This document shows positions 1 to 11,200 of a DNA stretch of 64,000 bases, piece by piece. Position 1 is the stretch's first letter, and each line of letters starts with the position of its first letter. The stretch lies in the NCBI GenBank assembly GCA_963691815.1, contig OY829660.1, forward strand, positions 6,842,652 through 6,906,651, in the 5' to 3' direction. The notes beneath the pieces are model-generated. The model saw only the letters and a program-made list of their open reading frames with translations. It did no database searches and was not told where the DNA came from. A program made the translations under genes and the position numbers. This DNA comes from Echiichthys vipera (taxonomy: Eukaryota; Chordata; Actinopteri; Perciformes; Trachinidae).

Positions 1-258
1 TAATAATAATAATAATGATGATGATAATGATAATAATAATAATAAGAAGAAGAAGAAAAATAATAATAACAATAATAGTAATAATAATCATAATAAATTA
101 TTATTAATAATAATAATGATAAGAAGAAGACATAAATAATAAAAATAATAATAATAAGAAGAAGAAAAATATGAATAATAACAATAATAGTAATAATAAT
201 CATAATAAATTAATAATAAAAATAATGATAAGAAGAAGACATAAATAATAATTATAAT

Positions 259-295
<37 letters not shown>

Positions 296-300
296 TCATC
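1..300. repeat. TAA-type trinucleotide microsatellite
   Basis: The first 300 bases are almost entirely imperfect TAA/AAT repeats mixed with GAA and GATAA units, ending in a purer (TAA)n run near 259 to 293. A segment of about 110 bases containing 'aagaagaagacataaataa' occurs twice, which suggests internal duplication of the array. No coding potential is visible. Confidence 0.9.
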
Positions 301-889
301 TAATAATCAATGCCCCAGAAATGTTGTAATTACCAGTATGAGATGTTTAATATTCGTGTTAGCTCTGACTTTCAACATGGCGGACATTTTGATCATTAAA
401 AAAAATAAATCAAAATGTATCTGTTGGCCAGTTGTAAGCGTTGTTATTGTTATTGTTTCTTATAGTTGTAAGAAATCTAAACAAATGAAATTCCTTCAAC
501 GTTTCTTCAAACAACAGAAGCCTACAGAAGCTTTAATTTCCGAGGAGGACTTGAACGCAGCAGGATTTCGTGCGAAATTCCAAAAGATCCAGTTTTTCCA
601 AAACAACCTGAGAGATTATCTCTGACAGGAAGGCGCTCCTGTTGTTTCAGCTCTTAATCTGTTGACTGGGCTGATAACCTGCAGCTGCAGCAGCCTGTTA
701 CAGATTCATTCCTTTAAGTCTCATTGCTTACTGCTGCTTTGCATGGTTGCTTGGGTCAAACATCATCCATCCATGGCTGGGTTTCTTGCTTGCATGGATA
801 CATGCACTGAATTGTGGCGTGGTCGACGTGTTACTGTACTTGTGCTCTGCTGCTTCATGTTGCTATGTGTGGTGGAGGATGCCTATTGT
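301..889. other. Unannotated spacer
   Basis: The open frames here are short and have no recognisable domain. They overlap each other in different frames and show no splice or family signal. I see no gene in this stretch. Confidence 0.5.
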
Positions 890-1040
890 GTTACTGGACT
901 GGTGGCTGGAGAGGTGCCATTTCATCTCCTGGGCACTGCCGAGGTGCTGTTGAGCAAGGCACCGGACCCCCAGCTGCTCGGGGCGGCGATCCACTGGCAG
1001 CCCCCTCGCTCTAACATCTCTCCATTAATTGCATGTATAT
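890..1040 (+). repeat. SINE-like repeat, family C (3' part)
   Basis: The segment containing 'ggtggctggagaggtgcc' and 'ctcctgggcactgccgaggtg' is nearly identical to 30,300 to 30,360. It continues with 'ttgagcaaggcaccg', a phrase common in fish tRNA-derived SINEs. The copy at 30.24 kb has a tRNA-like B box upstream, while this copy lacks a clear head. The assignment rests on the within-window repeat and general familiarity, not a database match. Confidence 0.55.
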
Positions 1041-1046
1041 AGGTCC

Positions 1047-1285
1047 TATAGGCCAGTTGAGGTGGTTCGGGCATCTAGTAAGGAACTCCCTAGGGAGGTG
1101 TTCCAGGCACGTCCAGCTGGGAGGAGGCCTCGGGGAAGACCCAGGACTAGGTGGAGAGATTAGATCTCCACACTGGCCTGGGAACGCCTCAGGATCCCCC
1201 AGTTAGAGCTGGTTAATGTGGCCCGGGAAAGGGAAGTTTGGGGATAAGAGTCTGAAGATGAGATGAGATGAGATGAGATAGGTCC
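1047..1285 (+). mobile_element. LINE 3' end with (GATGA)n tail
   Basis: Conceptual translation gives a basic stretch resembling 'RPAGRRPRGRPRTRWRD', then 'LAWERLRIP' and 'ELVNVAREREVWG', which I associate with the C-terminus of a fish non-LTR retrotransposon protein. It is followed by a (GATGA)n tail at about 1,256 to 1,277. The same 3' end lies on the opposite strand at 23,262 to 23,398. Relative to that copy, this one has lost about 45 bases just before the tail. It is a dead, 5'-truncated fragment with a stop codon in the reading frame. Confidence 0.7.
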
Positions 1286-3110
1286 TGTTTGTGCATGTGT
1301 GTATTTCGGGCCTGTGTGTGTGTAACCTGAATAATAACAGAGTGAAAAAATTGAATTCTTCTTCTCTTCTCATGGTGTCTTGTTTTTATTTTAACCATCA
1401 CCTCACTGGTTTCAAAACATCTCACCAAAGAACTGCGGTTGAACAATAACCAGCACATTTACACGACAGAAATGTTCATTATTGTGCGTTGTCCTTATAA
1501 ATAAGTAAATGAAATCAGACAGCTTCATTCATATGGAATATATAAATACATGTCACGTGTCTTTTTCGACCCCAAAACAGCTCTACGGCATCTTGAAGTG
1601 AAACAGCCCTGCTTCAAATGAATCAATTGCATTTTACACTGTTTTACACTGTAGCTTAGAAACAGCAGCAGACACAAAACACACACGAGGCAACAAAGGT
1701 TGATTCATACATTTATTGTCTCGCTGCAAGAAAGAAATCCATATCTCTCACAGTGGCATGTTTTATTGGAATGGATGATGATAATAATATGAATGATATC
1801 CCAGTAGACGTGTGTGTATATGCTGATTAAATACAAATTTCACCCTTATTCCAATACAGTTGTTACCCTAAAACTGGGTGTCTTTGTTACACAAGCTAAG
1901 GTGGGTATGTTGCAACAGGCGGCCGGATCAGTGAGTGAGTTTCATGTGTCGCTGTGAAGAGCCTGAGGAAAAACAGTTCACAGACAGAGTGCTCAGGCTG
2001 TTATGAATCTGTTTTGAATACATTTCCAGTTATGTTTCTATGTAAATAAGCGAGGCGAGTCTCTGGTTGTCACACAGGCAGAACGAATCAGGCGTTTACA
2101 GTGAAAGTATGTGATTGCCCTCTAGTGCTGTTCAATCCTTCTGTTATAAAGGACATCTGCATTTATAACACATTTCCTGAATACTCCTGTAATTCTGTTT
2201 CATTTTAATGTTAAATCTTTGGGGTTATTTCCTAAAAAATGGGATGATTTGACAACAATGATCAAAATGAACATGTAATGTTAGAGTTATATTGTTTTCT
2301 GCCATAAACAAACATCATATCACAGACGTCTGACACGATTAAGGACAGTTGCTGAGGTGATTTTGTATTTGAAAGCTGCTGAATGATTATTTGCAGTAAT
2401 GCGATGTGTTTTAAACACTGTGGGAGAACCAGCTTCAAAACCTTCCATGCAAAATTAATCAAATTACCTTGAATCAGCTTCAGCACATCCAGTATTTACT
2501 CATGTCCAAGTTTTATTTATTAATGCTTCAAACCCTTTAAAACAACTGCATGAATCAAACCAGTCAAATCGGGAGTTTAGTGGATTAATCGATTATTTGA
2601 TCGGCAGAAAATGTTCCAGCCCCTGTCTCTGTGTTATATCACTGTAAACTGAATATCTGGGGGGGTTTTGGCGCACTTTGGGCTTTTATCCAACCATTAG
2701 GAGTAAAATAATAATCAGAATAAGTGTTAATAAAAAAGAACTTTTCTAAGGGGGGGAAACACTTTGTGTGAGGTAAGAATTCTCCTTAATTCGCCCCAAA
2801 AAAGGGAAACACAACCAACATGAACAGCAACAAAAGCTAAAAAGAAACTTCTGTTTTCTGAGTCACACTAAAAGCAGCGGTGAAAACACACTGACAGAGC
2901 CGTTATTAGTAAACTGTTAAATTAAGTACGGTTTAACACTTCATACGAGCAAAGTTAAGAATTACAAAGTAGCCTATTTTACAAAAAGACAAGGGAGAGA
3001 AGTCATGTGAATATACTTTTAACACGCACAACTTAATATACAGTATAAAGCCTGAAGAGATTCAACACTGTGTTTCTGTGCTCCCCTCTGCCGCACCAAA
3101 GCCTCTTCCA
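1286..3110. other. FCER1G 3' flank
   Basis: No coding region is recognisable here. The part nearest 3,110 probably holds the FCER1G 3' UTR. Minus-strand AATAAA signals occur at 2,512 to 2,521, about 590 nt past the stop codon, and could mark polyadenylation. A short run near 1,300 to 1,330 is GT-rich. Confidence 0.4.
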
Positions 3111-4340
3111 TCACACGATGGGCTTTTTATCCGTTCTGACGGTCTCATAGATATCTGTGCTGGGGGAGGTCAGACCCTGCAGGACACAGCCATGACACTA
3201 GTAAGAAGTACATAAATACATCTCTGCAAAAACAATGGTGCGAGCATTTCCTGCACTGAGTCTGAGTGTGATTCTTTTCTTTTCTGACAGCCAGGTAGGT
3301 GAATAACAAAAAAAAGAAGTCCTTTACCATCTGCTGTGCCTTAAGCTGTCCCTTTTCCTTCATGTGCCTTTTTAAAAGTCTTTTTAATCAAAAGAATGAG
3401 AGGTCTCACCGCATAGATGCCGCCCTCAGCCGGCTGCTTCTGTGGGACAAACACAGTTCAAAGGAATCATACAGTGTGCGTCAGTAACAAACGTTTCTTC
3501 ATAAACACAACAGAGCGCTGGGTGTTTGTGTGAAATAGCCAGTTCCTCCTTCCAGTCTGTGTCTCTAAAGACATTTGGGCTGTAGATTATTTTATTGGTT
3601 AAAGTGTAATATTGCTGTCATATTACCATTTGCAGGATGTGGCACGGACACATTTTGTTTACTGTGAAGAAACAACTGGTGGAAACTGTGACAGTGTTCA
3701 CAGAGTATAAATAATGTAGGTTGGTGGTCAGCTCAAGCTTACAGGAAATGATAGAGGGAGGTTGGGTTTAAAGCAGAACTAGTGCCTTTGAGGGCGAAAT
3801 ACTAAAAACCAGCAGACGGCATTACAATAAAAACTACACCGGGTTTCACAAAGTCACACCTGACTTATTCACAATCATTTAAAAACTTTCTTTCATTTTA
3901 CCTCAGGGGTTTTGTTCGCTGGACCCATCTGTTAAAAAAGAAAAATCAGAATGACAGAGATTCACATATTCATCAGGAGGTGTAAACCAGCCTCCGATGT
4001 GTCAGATCTAACCGGTAAAAGTGCTGAAATATTCAAGACGGGGAGAAGAATGTGTTTCTAAAATGAGCAGATGATTGAAAAAAGTTGTGAAGCATTGCCA
4101 CAATGAACATCAATGTAAAAACATATTGATAAAGAATAATACTAAGGGAGTCAGGATCATTTACAAGCAATTAATCAATATTTTTATAAGCAGGTGGAAC
4201 AATTTTGTGGCTTTTTCTAATCAAAACATCCAGGATTTCTGAACAAAACTGGTAAATAATCAGATTTTTGTCAGCATAATAACTGTGAAGAACGTTCATG
4301 CAATCATAAGGAACAGTTGTGCATTTCCTAACTCATCATG

Positions 4341-4427
<87 letters not shown>

Positions 4428-4721
4428 GTTCCTGTTTTTCTTACCCTCAATCTGCAGTATAAAACGGTGAGAATGAGTCCGTAAAGGATGAGAATCCCAT
4501 CCAGGATGTAACATACGCTCATGTCTCCGATGGCCTCTGTACACAGAAAACACACCACCCTCATCACTCATCTCCTCCAGCAGACCACCCACCTGCCGTT
4601 AACTGAGAATACTCTGAGAGCTACAGGTGTGTGGAATATATTCCCGTGAGCTGTACTCATCCTCACCAGTGCAGGTGGGATAGATCACCAGAAAGATGGC
4701 AATGAGCAAAGCCTGCACCAT
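3111..4721 (-). CDS. FCER1G: Fc receptor gamma chain (FCER1G), ITAM adaptor, 89 aa
   Basis: The five coding exons on the minus strand are 4721-4667, 4536-4445, 3928-3902, 3439-3410 and 3176-3111, all with GT/AG borders and consistent phase. Residues 1-18 are a signal peptide. Residues 19-49 carry the short ectodomain with Cys27, which forms the dimer disulfide in the family. They also hold a transmembrane helix with the buried acidic Asp31 (CYILDGILILYG) that pairs with receptor chains. The tail carries an ITAM, YAGL-x7-YETV, with Tyr67 and Tyr78. Human FCER1G has 86 aa and the same layout. The family homodimerises with Fc receptors and other immune receptors and signals through SYK. The start is the only ATG giving a signal peptide in frame with the conserved exon 2. 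Exons 3 and 4 are 27 and 30 nt microexons. The last ITAM position is Val rather than the more usual Leu or Ile. Confidence 0.95.
4342..4425 (+). repeat. (TG)42 microsatellite in FCER1G intron 2
   Basis: This is an uninterrupted run of about 42 TG units. On the transcribed (minus) strand it reads (CA)n and begins about 20 nt downstream of the FCER1G exon 2 splice donor at 4,444. Confidence 0.98.
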
Positions 4722-7700
4722 CTTACCGGCTAGGCTGCAGACAAGATGAAGGCTCTGTTTTGTCGCTCCCTTGTCGGCTGTCAGATTGATCTCTTGAAAA
4801 ACCCTCTGAAGGGAGCTCTTTGAGCAGCAGCGAACAGGAAGTCCGGGGCTCTCTGTCCGTTTTTTTTTAAAGCTCGGTGAAACCACACGCCCACAACACT
4901 GCCACCATCTCTTCACAGAAGTTCCTTTATAGAAGCTCTTGTGAAAAACACACCACTTCTTTTTGGCTAACATTGCTCAAATCCAGCAGCACCACGCTTT
5001 GAACATCATTATTAACAAATACATCTAAGCAGAAAGCCGAATGTGTTTGGATCTATGTCTCTAAACCACAAAGATCCAGATACAGATGGTCATTTCGTTC
5101 AGAGACTTGTGGTTATCGACAAAACCAGCACGTTCTTCCTGTTTTGAGATCATTTGAAAAGATGGCTTTACTGCCATCGACTTCCCACGCGACCAAATAA
5201 GCGACAAAAAGAAGACGTATAGGAATAAATGGTTTAATAATGGAAAAAAGGCCTAACACACTATACAAGCTACAGTTACCAAAAGGAGGAAAATTCAAGA
5301 CAAATCTACAATTTTTTTTACAAGCCACATGTTTTTCAGAAGTAAAAACATTGGGAAAATTGCATCATTATAACTTAGGCACCTTCAAAATGATAGAAAA
5401 CGCGTTATTATAAAAAAGTTCTGGAGCCCAAAACAACTCTAGCATGCATTTTGATCATGTCTCACACACTGGACCTGGTATTTGGATATTTGTAGACATG
5501 TAAAGGGCTTTACAAACCATATTTTCACTGGAAAAGGAAAGCAAACAAAAGTCAGTCTGTATCAATGCAACAGGTCGGCTCAACATCAGGCGAGTTTCGG
5601 TGTTACAGTAAGTGGGGGGGGGGGGGGGGGGGGGGGGCAGGTGCCCCCTTCGCTGGTCCTCCACATCTGGAGAGTAAGGCTGTCAGATGGAGGCAGCGTG
5701 TTCACTGTGCTTGTTTCAGCCCGTGGCACAAGGCGAGGCGGTGATGTGCTACTGCTGCAGAGGAGCTGCAGAGAGGAGTTACAATCACACGTCTGGTTTG
5801 GGATTTCCGTTGAAAGGCATTAACACAAATAATAACCACAGACGCCAGACTGTAGTTTAACTTCAGCTGCGTGTTCAGGACTGAATTCTTTATATGTACA
5901 TTGTTCGAAAAGCCTGGAATAGACCAGGACCCTATTTACACCTGGTATTAACATGTGATCTGTAGAAGGACATCTGATCCCAGGCCTGTGTATTATTATT
6001 AAAGTGTCCTCCATGTCTCAGTTCTGCATTATGATTGGATATAAATATGTAAACGGAGCAGGCAGAGGGACAGGGCATGGTGTGTTCAAGGTGAAAGGGG
6101 GGAAATAAGTTTCCAAAGCTTTCAACAACATCTAACCACACAGAGCGGTTTCCAGGTTGTTTTGCTTTTTAGATTGTGGAGACCTTAATATGTTCTTAGA
6201 ATCAGTTTAATATTTCACTGATAATGAATCTATCGATTGTTACCTCCGCAAAGGAGCTTATGTTTTCAGTTGGTTTCATCGTTTGTCTGGGGAGAGGGAG
6301 TAGCCAGTCACTTTTAGAGCAGATCCGAATTACAGGGGGGGGATACACAAACTATGTGTGCACTAGTGCCCTTCTAGTTTGTACATGGGAGTCTTTTTCT
6401 TCTTCTAATTTTTCCAAAATATCAGACGCTGAAGGCCCGTCTTGATAAAATCTCCACGACTTTACCGCTCTTTCCTTAAAAGGTCCGATATAGCTGTCAA
6501 ACCAAAACCAGAGAGTTGCTCAAGTGTCATGGAGATAAATGTTACCATGAGAGCTTTCTATGGTCATATTTGAGGTGGAGATTGTTAACTCCAGTCTCTG
6601 ATGCCCTTCTCCTCCGAAACTCCATATTTAGGTAACATGATGACAACTAAACCATAACGATGACGACTGAGCGACTCCATCCACCGAGGAAGGCCCTGAG
6701 GTCTTGTTGGAAGCTTAGGAAACAACAAATAAGTTGGACCTTGGGTTGAGAACTTGGGTTTTTTCCTTCACAGAGGGAGGTATCACTTCATCTTTTGCTG
6801 GGCCGCTGGAGACGGCAGGAAGTGGTGGTGTTAATGTGACTTTTCAACCCGACGGGTAAATCTTCCAGATCGCATGCGCACACACATTTGACATCCAATC
6901 ACAATGTAATCCAGACCAGCTCCAGATATTTTCTAGCTGACGCAGTAGTTTTAGATTTGTACCTCTGACTGCAGTTGGTCCTGCATGCATTTACACCTGG
7001 CATTAAAAGAGAAGTCTGGAGATCATTTTTAGTTTTCTTATTCTCAGTAAATCCCATGAAAAGACCAAAAAAAACAATGAAACTAGTATTGTCTGTACAT
7101 CCAAAGCCTGATGTAAAAGATGTAAATACTCCCTAGTGTGTATTGGTCAGTGGCCTAAAATAGTGTCCAGTAAATGCATCATATAGGGGGAAAGATTTGG
7201 CCTTTTTATAAAGTATATGTATATGTGCAGTACATGCTTTTTAAATATATGTTTTTTTAAAAGAATGGACTTCAGACTTCCAGACAGTATGGGGAAGTCA
7301 GAAAGTATTGAAACACATTGTTGGATTCTGGGGTTTTCACGGGATATGTTAAGAACTAAACAATATATAACACCCTATAACACCAGGCTTGTGCTTTAAC
7401 GTCCTTACAGAGACATAAACATACAAACTGCATGATAATAACAGGCATAAATGGGGTCTTTGTATAGTCTTCTTCCTTAAAACTGTGAGGCCAATATTAA
7501 AAATACCAGTGTAGAGTAAAAGAAAACCTGCATATTAAGACAATCATGAATAAACAGAGTCTGGAGTAGCTTAGGAATGTACACCCATGTTTCTTTACAG
7601 TCAGATGAAAAGGCATTTTGGCCTTCGGTCTGCAATAAAAAAGCCACGTGTTAATTCAAAGCACATAATGCTACATTCTGTAAGTAAAAAAAAAAAATCA

Positions 7701-8279
7701 CACCCTTGAATATAAAAACAGTCCTTGTCATCGTAAACCGTACACTGACAGGAAAAACCAAAAGGCAGTGGTACACCAGCGTCGCAGTCAGAGCTGAGCT
7801 CCAGTTGGTCTGTTTTTAAGACATGAGGAAGAGGAAGTGACAAATGTGATGTAATCCTCCTCCCCTGGTGTTCGTGTGTTGAGTCAGCACAGTAAAGTAG
7901 TCCAGTGGTTACGGCAACAGAAAAGGCAAAAAGAGAAAAAAGTCCCCCTTAGAAAAAGTTGTTTTTTTTTTTTACAGCGTGCTGTAAAGAAAGACTCTAC
8001 GACACAGGGAGAGAGTCAAGGCATCTGTATAATTCCAGGTTTGAACAATCGTTGAGCTGATCACAGTTTGATATCAGGGCATCAGTGATGATCATGACAC
8101 ACGAGGGGGATTCACTCTCTGCTCCTTGAACGGTTTCTGTGTCACATACAGGAAATGATTGGATGGGAGTGGACCCCGTGGCCTCCACATGTCCTGCCAC
8201 ATCAATGATCCACCGGGAGCGAGCACGGAGAGAGGGGCCGCGTGGGGAAAAAAGGAGACTCTTGAGGGGGGGGCGGCCT
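4722..8279. other. FCER1G to VANGL2 spacer, including FCER1G upstream and VANGL2 3' UTR
   Basis: There is no conserved coding exon here. The right part, just below 8,280, should be the VANGL2 3' UTR, and the left part should hold the FCER1G promoter. I could not fix a transcription start or a polyadenylation site. The open frames are short and show no family resemblance. Confidence 0.5.
5614..5637 (+). repeat. Poly-G tract (24 G)
   Basis: This is a run of 24 consecutive G on the plus strand, with another G before it. It can form G-quadruplexes and its length is prone to polymorphism and sequencing error. Confidence 0.95.
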
Positions 8280-11200
8280 TCACACAGAGGTCTCCGACTG
8301 CAGCCTCATGACGAACTTGTGGCTCTTTGGGTCGATGAACTCCTCGCCGAGCCTCAAGAAGGGGAGCGGGGTCACCGTGACAACAAGGGAGAAGTCCAGG
8401 CGTCGCAGGGAGAAGACCAGACCCTGACGCAGGGCCGAGGTCACCGGCTCCTCGCTCACTAGAGTCCACTGGCGCCCCCTGCCGTTCTGCTGCTGATACT
8501 GCATGGTGGGGCCGGGGGAGAGGTAACGCTCCAGGAACGCCTGACAGGGAGAAAGGAGGAGGTTCTTTAAATGATGGATTGCAATTTTTTATTTCAAACA
8601 TGTGAAAGTAAACAGAAATTGTCACACAGAAAAATAATGATGTTACACAACATATAAAGCATAATTAGATACATGAATGACAAACATTTAGACTAACATG
8701 TTCAAAAAGGAGTGGGAAAAAGTTGTCACTTATCTAATCCCACCCCCTTCTCCCTAACTCATTTTAATTAAGCTCCCTTAGTCATAATTATTATAACTAT
8801 TTATTATTCTATATATTTTAACAATTTTCTACAAATAAAATGCATTACTTATATGTTCATATCAAATAGATACTACACTTTCTTGCATATTTCTCACAAA
8901 ATAAATAATGTAAGCTTTCATATGTATGTATGTATATCTATATCTTTATCTATATAGATATATATAGATATATATAATCTCACTCAACTAATCAACTATA
9001 ACTATCATGGAGGCACAGAGAACATGTTTTAACTGCTAATGTGTTCAATTATATCGTCGTGAAATCTTCTAGCTATGTAAATTTTATCCAACGACAGCTC
9101 TGCTCTTTGTTTCCGGGACTCCTTTTTACTGACAGTCCCTAAATGCTTCACTGAACCGGCAGAAAGAGCTTTTATGTGTGGTGCTGCAGCCTGGAGCTCC
9201 CTGCAGTTGGCTCTGAAACAGCTCACTGCGTGCTCTCTTCTGGCTGCTGATGCTTCAGTGTCTGTCTCATTAAGTCGTGGATTGGTCGTAGTCATGTTAG
9301 ACGGGTCTTGTGTTGATTCAAGGTGCCATTAAGGGTGGTTTTAGGAAGACATCTCGTATGTGATTGTTTTAGCAATGATTAGATGAATTATTAAACAGTT
9401 AAAATAAATATACGGTTTAATGGTATATGAAATCACTTTCTTAATGCTTGATCATTTGGACCGCAATGTAAATTAATTTAGTACTTAGCAATTGTGGTAC
9501 GCAATACCATGTGTACATAATTAGTACTAGCAACCTAAATGTGTATGCACATTGCTGTAATAAAGATGTTAGGCAAGTGATTAAGTATTCATATTTAATC
9601 GTCCATATTTCCTTTATTAATTTAACCGCGCGGTGGTTACGATGCCACTTTGAAGTCCTGACAGTAAGGTTTCAGTTGAGAAATACTGAATTTCTTTTTA
9701 TTTAATTGTACTTTTTGTCTACGTTACTTTGACATTGAACCTGAAAGAATATTACAGAAAGCCTAAAGAAAATCCCAGCATGTGAAATTTGTGTGTATGA
9801 CTATTGGATGTAAACTTCTCAAACTGCAGAATGTAAACGTTAACTTGCTTAAGTTAAGGTTTCCTAAGCCACAGTGATGGCGGTCTTTTACCTTGGGCGT
9901 CATGTTGTGTGTGATGCAGAACTGCAGGTGTGTGAGGATGCTCTCCATGCTGTGGAAGGCCTGTTGCCGGGTGGTTCTCAGGTATTTTTGCATGGCTCGG
10001 GCCATCGGGGCGAAGATGGCTTGAGCCGCCTCCCGGGGATCCATCACCTCCCTCGGGTGTTTGGGCGACGAGGCCACTTCGTCTTCGTGGAGACGCTTGA
10101 TGTGTGTGAAGGCCTCCTCCACCGCCACGACCAACCTAGAGAGTCGAGAAAAGACGCCATTGTGGACTCGGTTATGTGGATAGTTTTATCAATAGGATTC
10201 TATTTCGGTAAAATTGAGTTGCTTTAAAAATGGGAAGTATAAATGTGCTTCACAGAGACACTACCAAGAGTTACAGGCAGCCCTTAAATGTAACCAGGAG
10301 ATTCTCAGCAAAGTGACGAGCTGTTAAATTGCAGTGTCATTATTAATTCACAAACAGCTAGTACACTGAAGATATGTGAGATCCAGTGCCACATGTGATA
10401 GACTCAAGACAGATCCGTTGACCTGCTGTTCCCGCCCTTATCAACATGCTCAGGCAGTACCGATGTTCAATATTGAGTTTTAACGGATGAGGGCACATCT
10501 GCCAATATGATTCAAAACATTTTTTAATGTTATTGAACGATGAACAAGTCAAAGAAAAAACATGGCAGTGTTCTCAGGTGAACAAATTACAGGTGACACT
10601 GTTTCCAACGACTGCAAATGTATCTCTTGAATTTTTGTGCTGCAATTTTAATTGATGACTCTAAAATCACCCGTAGGTGTGAATGGTTGTCTGTCTCTGT
10701 TTGTCTCTATGTGTCCTGTGATAGACTGGCGTCCTGTCCAGGGTGGACCCCGCCTCACGCCCGATGTCAGCTGGGATCGGCTCCAGGCCCCCGTGACCCC
10801 GACAGGGACAAGCGGTTGAAGATGAATTAATAACTGAATTTTCAGCTAATAAATAAGCCTATATCAGTCAATTAGTGCAAAGCTAATACTGGATGACAAT
10901 ATCAGCTCCATCCAGACAAACACTACATGGAAGTGTTTCTTGTTTGCTGCTTGGACCGATCACACATCACAATGAGTCCCCGCTGTCCGATCACAACAGG
11001 TATTGGTAAACAAGGATTATCCATCTGACCTGGCTTTGCGTTTACGGACCCTGCGGTCCATCTCTGCCTCCTCGTAGTAAAACTCATTGTGGGAGTTGTC
11101 TCTCCTCCGGGCAGCGGCTGCGATCATGGCCCGGGACTGGCCTGTGGAGTTATTGGTGGTGCTTTCTACAAGACAACACATGCAGAGGAGGGGATGAGAA

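Noticed and set aside
338..1042. Frames of 60 to 126 codons near the left end
   Set aside because: They overlap in several frames, have no domain, and partly cover the SINE C repeat.
4296..4592. Minus-strand frame running from FCER1G exon 2 into a His-Thr repeat
   Set aside because: The frame reads through the exon 2 donor into the (CA)n intron repeat. Only residues from exon 2 are real.
8092..8625. 177-codon frame over the last VANGL2 exon
   Set aside because: It is a shifted-frame shadow of the VANGL2 exon 8540-8280. The other frame matches VANGL2 through to ETSV.
9029..9295. Minus-strand 88-codon frame in a VANGL2 intron
   Set aside because: It is the only longish non-repeat frame there, but it has no family resemblance and no splice sites that would join it in frame to VANGL2.
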